Assembly: GCA_017429465.1 (NCBI GenBank)
Contig: JAFROU010000071.1
Coordinates: 1-33,923 of the forward strand
Length of the DNA: 33,923 bases
From: Candidatus Saccharimonadota bacterium
GTDB taxonomy: Bacteria > Patescibacteria > Saccharimonadia > Saccharimonadales > Nanosyncoccaceae
Reading direction: 5' to 3'
Shown here: positions 13,754 to 21,782 of the stretch, in pieces
Layout: every line of letters begins with the position of its first letter
How positions within the stretch are numbered: position 1 is the first letter of the stretch
The notes under the pieces: model-generated
What the model was told of the DNA's origin: nothing
Database searches by the model: none
Seen by the model: only the letters and a program-made list of their open reading frames with translations
Translations under genes and position numbers: made by a program

Positions 13754-14113
13754 TTATTTCAAAACGTCAGTAAGGACGAAGTTGACAATTGCAAAGGCAA
13801 GAAGTGCAACGATAAGACCAATCACGCCATACATAATGGTGTTCTTGGCTTTTTGAACTTTGCTAGCATCGCCAGCTGAAGAAGTATATTGGAAACCACC
13901 GAAGATAATCATCACAACAGCGACCAAGCCAACTAGACCGATTGCAACGTTGATAATACCTTTAACAGAACCCATTAAATCAGTCTTCTGTCCATCATTT
14001 GCATCGTTCATATACTTACTATTATCGGCTGCAAACACAGGAGTACCTGCAAAGCCAGTAGCAACAGCGGCAAGTTCCGCAGTTAAGATTTTTGCTTTAT
14101 TTGTAATCTTCAT
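13754..14113 (-). CDS. VirB2/TrbC-like pilin (paralogue 2)
   Basis: 119 aa. The signal peptide has a probable cut after VFA (about 28). A short polar exported segment rich in Asp/Asn follows, then helix 1 (about 52-72), the turn FGGFQYTSSAGDASKV, and helix 2 (about 90-115, beginning AKNTIMYGVIGLIVALL). It is the last gene of a minus-strand operon in which paralogues 5-4-3-2 are read in order. SD AAGGAA precedes the ATG, and a gap of 60 bp separates it from paralogue 3. Its intact signal peptide and strong SD make it a good candidate for a major surface pilin. That ranking is inference. Confidence 0.82.
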   Translation of the reverse strand: MKITNKAKILTAELAAVATGFAGTPVFAADNSKYMNDANDGQKTDLMGSVKGIINVAIGLVGLVAVVMIIFGGFQYTSSAGDASKVQKAKNTIMYGVIGLIVALLAFAIVNFVLTDVLK

Positions 14114-14173
14114 ATGATATTTCCTTAAATTACCTTAAACTCAATATAACACGTTTATTCTTTTTTGACAACT

Positions 14174-14524
14174 TTATACAATACCCATCACAAAAGTGAC
14201 GATTGCAAAAGCTAAAATCGCAATAATTAAACCGATCACGCTATATAAAATCGTGTTCTTAGCAGCTTGGATTTTGCCTGGATCGCCAGCCGATGTCACA
14301 AACAAAAATCCGCCGTAAATAATCATACCTACTGCCACCAAACCAATCAAACCAATCGCCGTAGTGATAATACTTTTAACGCCACCAGTAACTTCCTCGC
14401 TGCTACAATCTGCCCCATCAAGCCCACATATGTCACTATTATCAAAGCTATTAGCCATCACTGGTGACATGCCCAAAGTCACAGCTAACACACTTATTAT
14501 TAATGCAGTTACGAACTTCTTCAT
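14174..14524 (-). CDS. VirB2/TrbC-like pilin (paralogue 3)
   Basis: 116 aa. The signal peptide ends about VMA (24). The exported loop has two Cys (CGLDGADC) that could form a disulphide, and is followed by two helices around the shared turn YGGFLFVTSAGDPGKI, then AKNTILYSVIGLIIAIL. Its start overlaps the stop of paralogue 4 by 4 bp (ATGA), which suggests translational coupling, with GAGG as SD. The TGA here is a genuine stop for the upstream gene. Minor or major pilin role cannot be told apart. Confidence 0.82.
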   Translation of the reverse strand: MKKFVTALIISVLAVTLGMSPVMANSFDNSDICGLDGADCSSEEVTGGVKSIITTAIGLIGLVAVGMIIYGGFLFVTSAGDPGKIQAAKNTILYSVIGLIIAILAFAIVTFVMGIV

Positions 14525-14796
14525 GATCCTACCTCGTCTAATACAAAGGTGACAATTGCAAAAGCTAGAAGCACAATGATTAAACCAATAATCGAATAAG
14601 TTAGCGTCTGCTTTGCTTTTTTAACTTTTCCAGGATCTCCCATAGAAGTCACATAAAGATAAGCCCCATAAATAATAAAGCCTACCGCCACCACGCCAGC
14701 AAAACCAATTGCTGCGCTGCTAACGCTCTTTAACACGGCAGAGTCGCTACCAGCAGTATGTGGTAACTTGTCGATTGCACTTTGAACTTGATCCAT
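14521..14796 (-). CDS. VirB2/TrbC-like pilin without signal peptide (paralogue 4)
   Basis: 91 aa, the shortest of the five. It has the same two-helix core (turn YGAYLYVTSMGDPGKV, second helix from AKQTLTYSIIGLIIVLL). It starts with a soluble amphipathic stretch, MDQVQSAIDKLPHTAGS, in place of a signal peptide. It could insert as a two-pass protein without cleavage, or act as a cytoplasm-anchored base subunit. It has the strongest SD in the operon (AAAGGAGG, 3 nt before the ATG). It lies 9 bp after paralogue 5 and overlaps paralogue 3 by 4 bp. Confidence 0.78.
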   Translation of the reverse strand: MDQVQSAIDKLPHTAGSDSAVLKSVSSAAIGFAGVVAVGFIIYGAYLYVTSMGDPGKVKKAKQTLTYSIIGLIIVLLAFAIVTFVLDEVGS

Positions 14797-14805
14797 CGTC
14801 CTCCT

Positions 14806-15243
14806 TTACGATAATATTCCAGTAATCGTATTAATAATTGCTGTGGCCAGCAACGTGATAATCAACCCAATTATCGCCGAAGAAATCGTCTTTTTTGCCT
14901 TCGCAGCCTTGCCCGGGTCGCCCTCCGACGTGATAAATAGATAACCGCCATAAATCACAAACCCTACTGCCACAATACTAGCTGCAGCCATCAAATCAAA
15001 GAGAACGTTTAACACAATCTGCCAAACAAAGCTGGCTAGGCCAGAGCCGTCTTCACCAGTTGAATCGAGCTGCAAAGAACAGTTATCGCCCATTGGCAAG
15101 CCAGCATACCATGGCTTAAAAATGCCGAACAGCATATGTTCGCAGCCGCCATCTGCAGCGCTTACCGTACTTGCTGGCATCATTAAGGTAGAACACCAAC
15201 CAAACATTATTGTAAATAATAAAACAAAGATTTTCTTTTTCAT
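14806..15243 (-). CDS. VirB2/TrbC-like pilin with long ectodomain (paralogue 5)
   Basis: 145 aa. The signal peptide has a probable cut after VSA (about 29). An exported loop of about 55 residues with two Cys (one in DGGCEHML, one in GDNCSLQL) follows, then the two-helix core with turn YGGYLFITSEGDPGKA and AKKTISSAIIGLIITLL. It is the first gene of the operon. A TGG-TAATAT box ends 6 nt before its ATG, so it should be translated from a leaderless mRNA while the following genes use SDs. The larger ectodomain suggests a tip or host-contact subunit; this is speculation. Confidence 0.8.
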   Translation of the reverse strand: MKKKIFVLLFTIMFGWCSTLMMPASTVSAADGGCEHMLFGIFKPWYAGLPMGDNCSLQLDSTGEDGSGLASFVWQIVLNVLFDLMAAASIVAVGFVIYGGYLFITSEGDPGKAAKAKKTISSAIIGLIITLLATAIINTITGILS

Positions 15244-15249
15244 GTCTAA

Positions 15250-15258
15250 ATATTACCA
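15250..15258 (-). promoter_or_regulatory. Pilin operon promoter, leaderless
   Basis: Minus-strand TGG-TAATAT ends 6 nt before the ATG at 15243. It is divergent from the promoter of the TrbL/VirB6-like gene about 60 bp away. Confidence 0.65.
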
Positions 15259-15315
15259 TTTTTTTTATTATTTTTGCAAGTCTAAGCATATTCATAAATA
15301 CCCCTTATAAAACCC

Positions 15316-15344
15316 TTGACGAAATCGCTTATGTGTGGTATAAT
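15316..15344 (+). promoter_or_regulatory. Strong promoter of the TrbL/VirB6-like gene
   Basis: TTGACG (15316-15321), 17-bp spacer, TATAAT (15339-15344) with a TGG extension. It is followed by a leader of about 30 nt with a distant GGGAG (13 nt before ATG 15381). Confidence 0.85.
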
Positions 15345-15380
15345 GAAAATAGCTTCTTAATTGGGAGCCATAATTTTTCT

Positions 15381-18140
15381 ATGAAGATCAAGAATAATCT
15401 GTTAAAACGAATCGTTTTGGGCTTTTTTGGCCTTATTCTTGCTTTCATGGGAGCATTTACGGTCCCAACTCTCGAAAATGCCTACGCTGATCCTCCAGCA
15501 ACTTCTGAAGGAACTAGTCAAACTACTACTACCGCCGCTGAAGAGGCAGAACAAAAACAAACTTGTTATGACCAAGTTGGCGCAATTGGCTGGATTGTTT
15601 GTCCAAGTACCGGCGCTATCGCTAAGGCTATTGATGCAATCTACAACATAATTCAGAATCTACTAGCCGTAAAACCCATCTCATCAGATAGTAAGTCACC
15701 AATTCACCTTGTCTGGGAATACGGGCGAAACATCTCTAATATCGTCTTTGTAATCTTCATTTTGGTTGTTATTTACTCTCAATTAACCGGTATTGGGCTT
15801 AGTAACTACGGCATCAAAAAGACTCTTCCACGTATCATCATTGCTGCTATTTTAGTCAACCTCAGCTTTGTAATCTGTCAGCTAGCCGTGGATGTTAGCA
15901 ACATCGCCGGCGTCAGCCTCCGTGGATTTTTCACGTCAATTGAAGAATCGGCTATCGCTGGCGGCGCTTTAGATGGTGCTATTAAAGTCACCTGGGTTGA
16001 CCTTGTCACTGCCATCGCTGGCGGCGGAACCCTCGCCGGAATTGCTATTACCGCTACTGGCGGTATCGTTGCTTTTATTTGGATGCTTATTCCGGCCGTC
16101 CTTGGCGCCATTATTTCCATCGTCGTCGGTCTAATCACCATCGCCGCCCGTCAAGCAGTTGTGGCTCTGCTAATCATGATTTCGCCACTAGCCTTTGTCG
16201 CCTACCTTCTACCAAATACCGAAGTCTACTTCGACAAATGGCGCAAAATGTTAATCCAAATGTTGGTCTTCTATCCAATGTTCAGTCTACTCTTCGGTGC
16301 CTCCGAATTAGCCGGTTGGGCCATTATTAGTTCTGCTGACAGCGCTTTTGGCATAATCCTTGGTATGGCCGTTCAGGTCTTTCCACTCATCTTCTCTTGG
16401 TCACTCATGAAAATGTCCGGCACCGTCCTTGGCAGCCTCAGCAATCGTCTCCAAGGCCTCACTTCCGGTCTTCAAGGTTCTCTCCGTGGCTGGTCCAACG
16501 AACATCGTAATCTCGCCCGTAGCGAATACACCGCTAGACAATTACATCGTCCAACCAGTCTTGGTGGTATCATTACTGCTTCTAATGCTCGTAGCCGCGC
16601 TATACGTAATGATCGTCAACGTATTGCCGAAGAAAATAGCGCCATGCTTGTTAACGAACAGTTGATGGCCCGTAAGCTCGGTAAGCGTATCATTGGCTAT
16701 GATAAAGACGGCAAACCAATTTATTCACAACGTCCACTTGAAAGTACGAGGGAAATGCGCGATGAATATCAAAATCGCGAAATCAAACTCCGTACCGCCG
16801 CTACTAAGACCGAGCTCGATAACGCCATGGGCGCCATGGGTTCATACATGGGTCAAAACAATATTAAAGATGCACAACTTTCCGCCTGGTCTAAACGCCA
16901 AGGTCAAAACTACCTTGAATGGCAAACTCAACAAGTGGCCTCCCGTCGCAATGCTATTTCTGATAAACGCTACTACTTTAAGAGCGTCCAAGATGCCGCC
17001 GAACGTGATAAGGTTACCGGCGAGCTAGTCAATCCAGAAGCCTACCACCGTCTCATCGAGCGCGGTGCTGGCTCAGACTACTATGTACCAAGTAATCTCA
17101 CTGGCCAAGCTCTGGCCGAAGCCGAGAAGCTCAAGTTTGACTCTGCTACTTCCGTGATTGCCGATGCCTATGATATGTTCGAAGCAGAACGTAAAATCAC
17201 TACTGCCAAATACACTACCTATCTCAACAAACAGGTCTCTAAAGAAGTCGATAAAGTCTACGACGAGATGCTTCGCAGCAAAAACATCGACGGTATCGTT
17301 GCTGCTCAAAATGTTACTGCCATTCGTGGTGATTATGACAAGATTGAAAAGAAACTCAGCGAATACCTCGACCAAGAAGGTTACCTTGTGCTTGGCTCTG
17401 ACTTCGCAAACACCCTTGCTCTCAACCTTCTCAGTATGAAAAACGCTAGTCCATCTCTTGGCCGCTTAGGTAAACATATTAATGTAGAAACCTGGCGCTA
17501 CACTAACGGTGACCGTGCTTCCAACTATGTCACGATGAAAGAGTACTACACTGGTATTGATAGTAATGGTGAAAAGACCAAGTTTAACGCTCAAGTCTTA
17601 CTCCAAGGTACTGGCCTCAAAGAAATCGATCGTACTTTCTACGATGGTTTAAGCTCAAGTATGAACCAATACTTTACTGCCGTTAACTATGGTGGCAGCC
17701 AAGAAGAAGCCGACAGAGCTCGTCAACTCCTATTCACCAACATGCTACCACAAATCATTGGTGCTATCGGAACCTTCTCATCCGGTAGCGAACAAATCAT
17801 TAATACCATGGGCTTCGTGGCTGGCGCAAAATATGATAGTGCCTCCGATAAGTGGTATATTAAACCGGGCCAAACCGCCGAAGAAACCGAGGAATACAAG
17901 TATCGTACTCGTAAATACCTCTCCTTCCTTACTGCCCAAAACGTTATCGATATGAAGACTGATACCTTCAACGCCATCATTGCTCGTCTAGCCGTTGAGT
18001 TCGGTGGTGACGTCGACCGTGCAAAGGCTGAATTTGTCCAAATCCTTACCGACCGTGGCATCTTGGCTCAACTCCAATCTACCGATCCAAGCTTCCTCAA
18101 TGGTATGCGTCCTGGTGTTCGTCGCACGCTCGGCCTATAA
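15381..18140 (+). CDS. TrbL/VirB6-like T4SS polytopic membrane protein
   Basis: 919 aa. A signal-like N-terminus (basic NLLKR, then a hydrophobic core to about AYA at 36) is followed by a polar Thr/Glu-rich stretch and a Cys-containing segment. Seven or eight hydrophobic helices lie between about residues 110 and 350. Beyond is a very long hydrophilic, helical and basic C-terminal tail of about 560 residues. The multi-pass block with RQAVVALLIMISPLAFVAYLLP followed by a WRKMLIQMLVFYPMF segment is typical of VirB6/TrbL-type proteins, which build the inner-membrane channel of type IV secretion systems. The first in-frame ATG (15333) lies in the promoter, so 15381 is the start. The family call is moderately sure; the tail's job (cytoplasmic platform or effector) is unknown. 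Confidence 0.75.
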   Translation: MKIKNNLLKRIVLGFFGLILAFMGAFTVPTLENAYADPPATSEGTSQTTTTAAEEAEQKQTCYDQVGAIGWIVCPSTGAIAKAIDAIYNIIQNLLAVKPISSDSKSPIHLVWEYGRNISNIVFVIFILVVIYSQLTGIGLSNYGIKKTLPRIIIAAILVNLSFVICQLAVDVSNIAGVSLRGFFTSIEESAIAGGALDGAIKVTWVDLVTAIAGGGTLAGIAITATGGIVAFIWMLIPAVLGAIISIVVGLITIAARQAVVALLIMISPLAFVAYLLPNTEVYFDKWRKMLIQMLVFYPMFSLLFGASELAGWAIISSADSAFGIILGMAVQVFPLIFSWSLMKMSGTVLGSLSNRLQGLTSGLQGSLRGWSNEHRNLARSEYTARQLHRPTSLGGIITASNARSRAIRNDRQRIAEENSAMLVNEQLMARKLGKRIIGYDKDGKPIYSQRPLESTREMRDEYQNREIKLRTAATKTELDNAMGAMGSYMGQNNIKDAQLSAWSKRQGQNYLEWQTQQVASRRNAISDKRYYFKSVQDAAERDKVTGELVNPEAYHRLIERGAGSDYYVPSNLTGQALAEAEKLKFDSATSVIADAYDMFEAERKITTAKYTTYLNKQVSKEVDKVYDEMLRSKNIDGIVAAQNVTAIRGDYDKIEKKLSEYLDQEGYLVLGSDFANTLALNLLSMKNASPSLGRLGKHINVETWRYTNGDRASNYVTMKEYYTGIDSNGEKTKFNAQVLLQGTGLKEIDRTFYDGLSSSMNQYFTAVNYGGSQEEADRARQLLFTNMLPQIIGAIGTFSSGSEQIINTMGFVAGAKYDSASDKWYIKPGQTAEETEEYKYRTRKYLSFLTAQNVIDMKTDTFNAIIARLAVEFGGDVDRAKAEFVQILTDRGILAQLQSTDPSFLNGMRPGVRRTLGL

Positions 18141-18176
18141 ATCTGCTTACAAAATCTACCCCCACCATAACTTTTA

Positions 18177-18185
18177 TGCTAATAT
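18177..18185 (+). promoter_or_regulatory. Promoter of the prgI-like gene, leaderless
   Basis: TGC-TAATAT ends 6 nt before the ATG at 18192, in the short gap after the TrbL-like gene. Confidence 0.65.
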
Positions 18186-18191
18186 TAAAGT

Positions 18192-19100
18192 ATGGCACAA
18201 TATAAAGTCCCTCAAGACGTTGAGGCTGACGATAAGTTATTGGGACCATTTACTTTTAGGCAGTTCATCTACCTACTTGTTGTGGCTGGCTTAATTGCAA
18301 TGTCAGTAGCTTTGTTTCAGCTCGCTTTTCCTCTTGCTATTTTGCCTCTCCCATTTATCGTTCTTTTTGGCGCGCTCGCATTGCCGCTGAAAAAGGATCA
18401 GCCAATGGAAACTTATCTCTCTGCCTTAGTTTCGTTTTATCTCAAACCAAATAAACGTTATTGGATGCCAGGCCAAAGGGAATCAACCATCGAGATTACC
18501 GCTCCAAAAATTGCTGAACCAATCCGTGTGCGCAACATTAGCCAAGAAGAAGCTGGCAGCCACCTTTCCTTCCTAGCAGACCTCGTTGATACCGAAGGTG
18601 CTTCCATCCGTGGCGCCACGCCAATGCGTGAAGAATACGTTGCCGAAGCTAAACAGCTTGATGATATTTATGCTAAAAGCTCCAATTTTGATAACTTGCT
18701 TAGTCAACAACAGTACAACCACGACCAAATCGTCAACCAAATGCGCGACACTATCGAAAAGAATAATAGCTTACAAAGCACCGAAAACACCATCCAAAAG
18801 CACTTCAATCCTAGTGAAGTTACCGGTGGTACTTCCGAACTTCCATCTATTAAACCTTTGCACCCTACCGACGCTCCGCTTGGCGTTACCTTACCACCTG
18901 CGCCAGACAATATTCCAGTTTCCAAGACCGCAACCGTAACTAAGCGTCCAAGTGAAAACATCGCTAAACTAGCTAGTAATCAAGATTATTCCGTTGAAAC
19001 TATTGCCAAGGAGGCCAAGCGCATCAAAGATACGCCACCTCCACCGCCTCCACCACCAGAGCCGAAAGACGAAAACGAAGTATATGTATCACTAAGATAA
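18192..19100 (+). CDS. PrgI-family T4SS protein with long C-terminal extension
   Basis: 302 aa. The first ~95 residues match the PrgI pattern: YKVPQDVEADDKLLGPFTFRQF, then two close membrane helices (about 27-61), then a cytosolic turn with METYLSALVSFYLKPNKRYW. PrgI is the VirB3-like inner-membrane partner of VirB4 in Gram-positive T4SSs. The C-terminal two thirds are polar, poorly structured and end with an eight-proline run before EPKDENEVYVSLR, a likely protein-binding tail. It is followed after 9 bp by the TraC-like gene, then VirB4, as expected for an operon. A -10 box ends 6 nt before the start. Confidence 0.87.
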   Translation: MAQYKVPQDVEADDKLLGPFTFRQFIYLLVVAGLIAMSVALFQLAFPLAILPLPFIVLFGALALPLKKDQPMETYLSALVSFYLKPNKRYWMPGQRESTIEITAPKIAEPIRVRNISQEEAGSHLSFLADLVDTEGASIRGATPMREEYVAEAKQLDDIYAKSSNFDNLLSQQQYNHDQIVNQMRDTIEKNNSLQSTENTIQKHFNPSEVTGGTSELPSIKPLHPTDAPLGVTLPPAPDNIPVSKTATVTKRPSENIAKLASNQDYSVETIAKEAKRIKDTPPPPPPPPEPKDENEVYVSLR

Positions 19101-19109
19101 GGAGAGAAT

Positions 19110-19934
19110 ATGGGACCACAACAACAACCACCAGTACCGCAACAAGGACCAATCGCGTCCGCTCCTACTGCCAACCCGATGGCCAGCGCTGGTAGCGCTA
19201 TTCCAGCTGCTCAAGCCATTAGCCAACAACAAGAAAACCCGATTTCTACTCAGAGTACGCTCCTCATTTCCGAAATTCGCGATGGTCTTGTTATTATGAA
19301 AGACGGTTCATTTCGCGCCGTGATTGCTTGCGAGTCTATCAACTTCGACCTTATGTCCGAGTCGGAACGTGAGGGCGTTGAATATTCTTACCAAAACTTT
19401 CTCAACTCTCTCACTTTTACTACTCAAATTCTTATCCGTTCTCAACGTGTTGATATTGGTCCTTATCTTACCCGTCTAACGGATATCCGCCGTAAAAATG
19501 AAAACATGCTTCTGGGCGTTCTAATGGATGATTACATCAACTTCATTGATATTCTCTCGCAGGAAGCCAACATTATGGATAAATCATTCTTCATTGTTAT
19601 TCCGTACTACACTTCACCGGATGCCGAAAAAGTTATTGACCAAACTAAAAACTTCTTCAAATCCTTTAGCAAAGCCAAAGCACCAGAAGTTACCCGTATT
19701 GATCGTACTACATATAATAAAGCTGTTACCGAAATTAATAACCGCGTCGATAACGTCATTAACGGTCTATTTCAAATGAGTATTCATTCCGTTCGCCTTA
19801 ACACTAAGGAATTAAGTCAACTCTACTATAACTTCAACAACCCAGATACTGCTGTCCGTGAACCGTTAGTCGATTTTTCAAAGCTAGCCACAACTTATGT
19901 AAAGAAAGGGGTTAACGAAAATGTTCAACAATAA
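19110..19934 (+). CDS. TraC-like N-terminal half of VirB4, separate subunit
   Basis: 274 aa. A Gln/Pro/Ala-rich disordered head (about 1-45) is followed by a mixed alpha/beta domain. That domain starts STLLISEIRDGLVIMKDGSFRAVIACESINFDLM and contains FLNSLTFTTQILIRSQRVD, patterns of the N-terminal (TraC) domain of VirB4-type ATPases. It has no Walker motifs. The next gene encodes the ATPase part, and the two overlap by 14 bp, so VirB4 is split into two polypeptides made in a coupled way. SD AAGGAG precedes the ATG. It probably docks the ATPase to PrgI and the membrane. Confidence 0.83.
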   Translation: MGPQQQPPVPQQGPIASAPTANPMASAGSAIPAAQAISQQQENPISTQSTLLISEIRDGLVIMKDGSFRAVIACESINFDLMSESEREGVEYSYQNFLNSLTFTTQILIRSQRVDIGPYLTRLTDIRRKNENMLLGVLMDDYINFIDILSQEANIMDKSFFIVIPYYTSPDAEKVIDQTKNFFKSFSKAKAPEVTRIDRTTYNKAVTEINNRVDNVINGLFQMSIHSVRLNTKELSQLYYNFNNPDTAVREPLVDFSKLATTYVKKGVNENVQQ

Positions 19935-21753
19935 ACAACCTCAACCGCAAGCGATGTCTGCTTCTCAGATTGCTATGCAATCTCAAGCCGTCGAAGATGC
20001 TGAAGTCCAGTTTGCCTTTGAACAAGGTATCACTACCCTCCGCGACCTCATTTCCCCATCATCAATCGAAATTCACTCCGATTATTTCCGTCTTGGCACC
20101 AAATACGGCCGTACTCTTTATATTTACGGTTATCCACGTTCACTCTATACTGGTTGGCTTTCTCCGCTTATCAACATTGACGAAGTGCTAGATATTTCTA
20201 TGTATATTTATCCTGTTGATACTACCGTTGTCATGAAAAACCTAAAGAAAAAGGTCACCCAGCTCGAAGCCTCCATGAACGTTAACTCAGAAAAAGGTAA
20301 AGTTCGTGATCCAGAACTTGAAGCCGCCATTACCGACGCCGAAGAACTTCGCGATCAACTTCAAGTCGGTGCCGAAAAATTCTTCCGCTTCAGCCTTTAT
20401 GTTACACTTTGGGCCGATTCACTTGATGAATTAAAATTTGTTCAACAAAAAGTTGAAACTATGTTTGGCCAACAAATGGTCTTTTCAAAAGTTGCTAGTT
20501 CTCAACAAGAACAGGGCATGAATAGTACAATGCCACAGTGTTCCGATCAGCTTCAAATCCGCCGCAATATGAACACTGGTGCTATTTCCACCAGCTTTCC
20601 ATTTACTTCTGCCGATCTTTCACAGGAAAAAGGTATTCTTTATGGCATTAATATGCACAATAATGGCCTCGTCATTTTCGATCGTTTCACACTTGAAAAT
20701 GCCAACATGGTGGTCTTCGCTAAATCTGGTGCAGGTAAATCTTTCACCGTTAAGCTAGAGGCACTTCGCTCCATGATGGTTGGTGCCGAAATAATCATTA
20801 TCGACCCAGAAAATGAGTATCAAAAGCTTTGTGACGCCGTCGGTGGCTCCTATATCCGTCTCTCCCTCAACTCCGATGTCCGTATTAATCCGTTTGATCT
20901 ACCAAAAGTCATCGATAGTGAAGACGCTAATGACGCTCTCCGTGCTAACCTTGTGACTCTCCACGGTCTCTTTCGTCTCATGCTCGGCTCTGCTCAAGGT
21001 GGCGGCGCTTCAACTCTATCTCCAAATGAGGAAGCCGACCTTGACCAAGCCTTAATCGATACTTATGCTCGTGCCGGCATTACTTCCGATCCGTTAACTC
21101 ACCAATCCACTCCACCGACCATTGCTAATCTTTATGATACATTGGAACACATGGAGGGAACTGGCCCGCAACTTGCCCAACGTCTCCGCAAATATACTAC
21201 TGGTACTTTTGCTGGCATCTTCTCGCAGCAATCCAACGTTGATATAAATAATCAAATGGTTGTATTTAATATTCGCGACCTTGAAGACGAACTCCGTCCA
21301 GTAGCTATGTACATTGTCCTTTCCCATATTTGGAATGTTGTACGCGCACAACAAAAGAAACGTCTTCTTATTGTGGATGAGGCCTGGCAACTTATGAAAT
21401 ATGACGACTCTGCCAGCTTCCTCTTTAGTCTTGCTAAGCGTGCTCGTAAGTATTACCTTGGCCTCACTACTATTACTCAGGACGTTGAGGACTTTATGGG
21501 CAGTAAAATGGGGCGTGCTATCGTGGCTAACTCTTCTATGCAACTTCTTCTAAAACAATCTGCTTCTGCAGTAGATGTTCTATCTGATGTCTTCAAACTC
21601 ACAACCGAAGAAAAAAACCGCCTTTCTAGCTTCCCAGTCGGACAAGGCCTCTTCTTTGCCGGCCAAAACCATGTTGTCATCCAAATCATTGCTTCCCAAA
21701 CTGAAGAATCACTCATTACCACTAATCCAAACGCTGCCAATAAGAAACCATAA
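19921..21753 (+). CDS. VirB4-type T4SS ATPase
   Basis: 610 aa AAA+/HerA-like ATPase that energises substrate and pilin movement in type IV secretion. Walker A AKSGAGKS is at about 267-274, Walker B RLLIVDEAW at about 481-489, and there is a downstream sensor-like TTITQDVEDF segment. The EYQKL stretch after IIDPEN and the end block LSSFPVGQGLFFAGQ are typical of VirB4/TraC proteins. The N-terminal ~250 residues keep part of the VirB4 N-domain and a charged coiled coil (about 100-155). The start overlaps the TraC-like gene by 14 bp, with AAAGGGG as SD. The essential T4SS ATPase appears intact. Confidence 0.93.
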   Translation: MFNNKQPQPQAMSASQIAMQSQAVEDAEVQFAFEQGITTLRDLISPSSIEIHSDYFRLGTKYGRTLYIYGYPRSLYTGWLSPLINIDEVLDISMYIYPVDTTVVMKNLKKKVTQLEASMNVNSEKGKVRDPELEAAITDAEELRDQLQVGAEKFFRFSLYVTLWADSLDELKFVQQKVETMFGQQMVFSKVASSQQEQGMNSTMPQCSDQLQIRRNMNTGAISTSFPFTSADLSQEKGILYGINMHNNGLVIFDRFTLENANMVVFAKSGAGKSFTVKLEALRSMMVGAEIIIIDPENEYQKLCDAVGGSYIRLSLNSDVRINPFDLPKVIDSEDANDALRANLVTLHGLFRLMLGSAQGGGASTLSPNEEADLDQALIDTYARAGITSDPLTHQSTPPTIANLYDTLEHMEGTGPQLAQRLRKYTTGTFAGIFSQQSNVDINNQMVVFNIRDLEDELRPVAMYIVLSHIWNVVRAQQKKRLLIVDEAWQLMKYDDSASFLFSLAKRARKYYLGLTTITQDVEDFMGSKMGRAIVANSSMQLLLKQSASAVDVLSDVFKLTTEEKNRLSSFPVGQGLFFAGQNHVVIQIIASQTEESLITTNPNAANKKP

Positions 21754-21764
21754 TATCACCCCTG

Positions 21765-21773
21765 TGATATAAT
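21765..21773 (+). promoter_or_regulatory. Promoter of the 899-aa protein and hydrolase operon
   Basis: TGA-TATAAT ends 9 nt before the ATG at 21783, in the 29-bp gap after virB4. There is almost no leader and no SD. Confidence 0.65.
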
Positions 21774-21782
21774 ATATATAAT

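Noticed and set aside
15333..15380. Upstream ATG that would lengthen the TrbL/VirB6-like protein by 16 residues
   Set aside because: It lies inside the promoter, before the -10 box, so it would not be in the mRNA.
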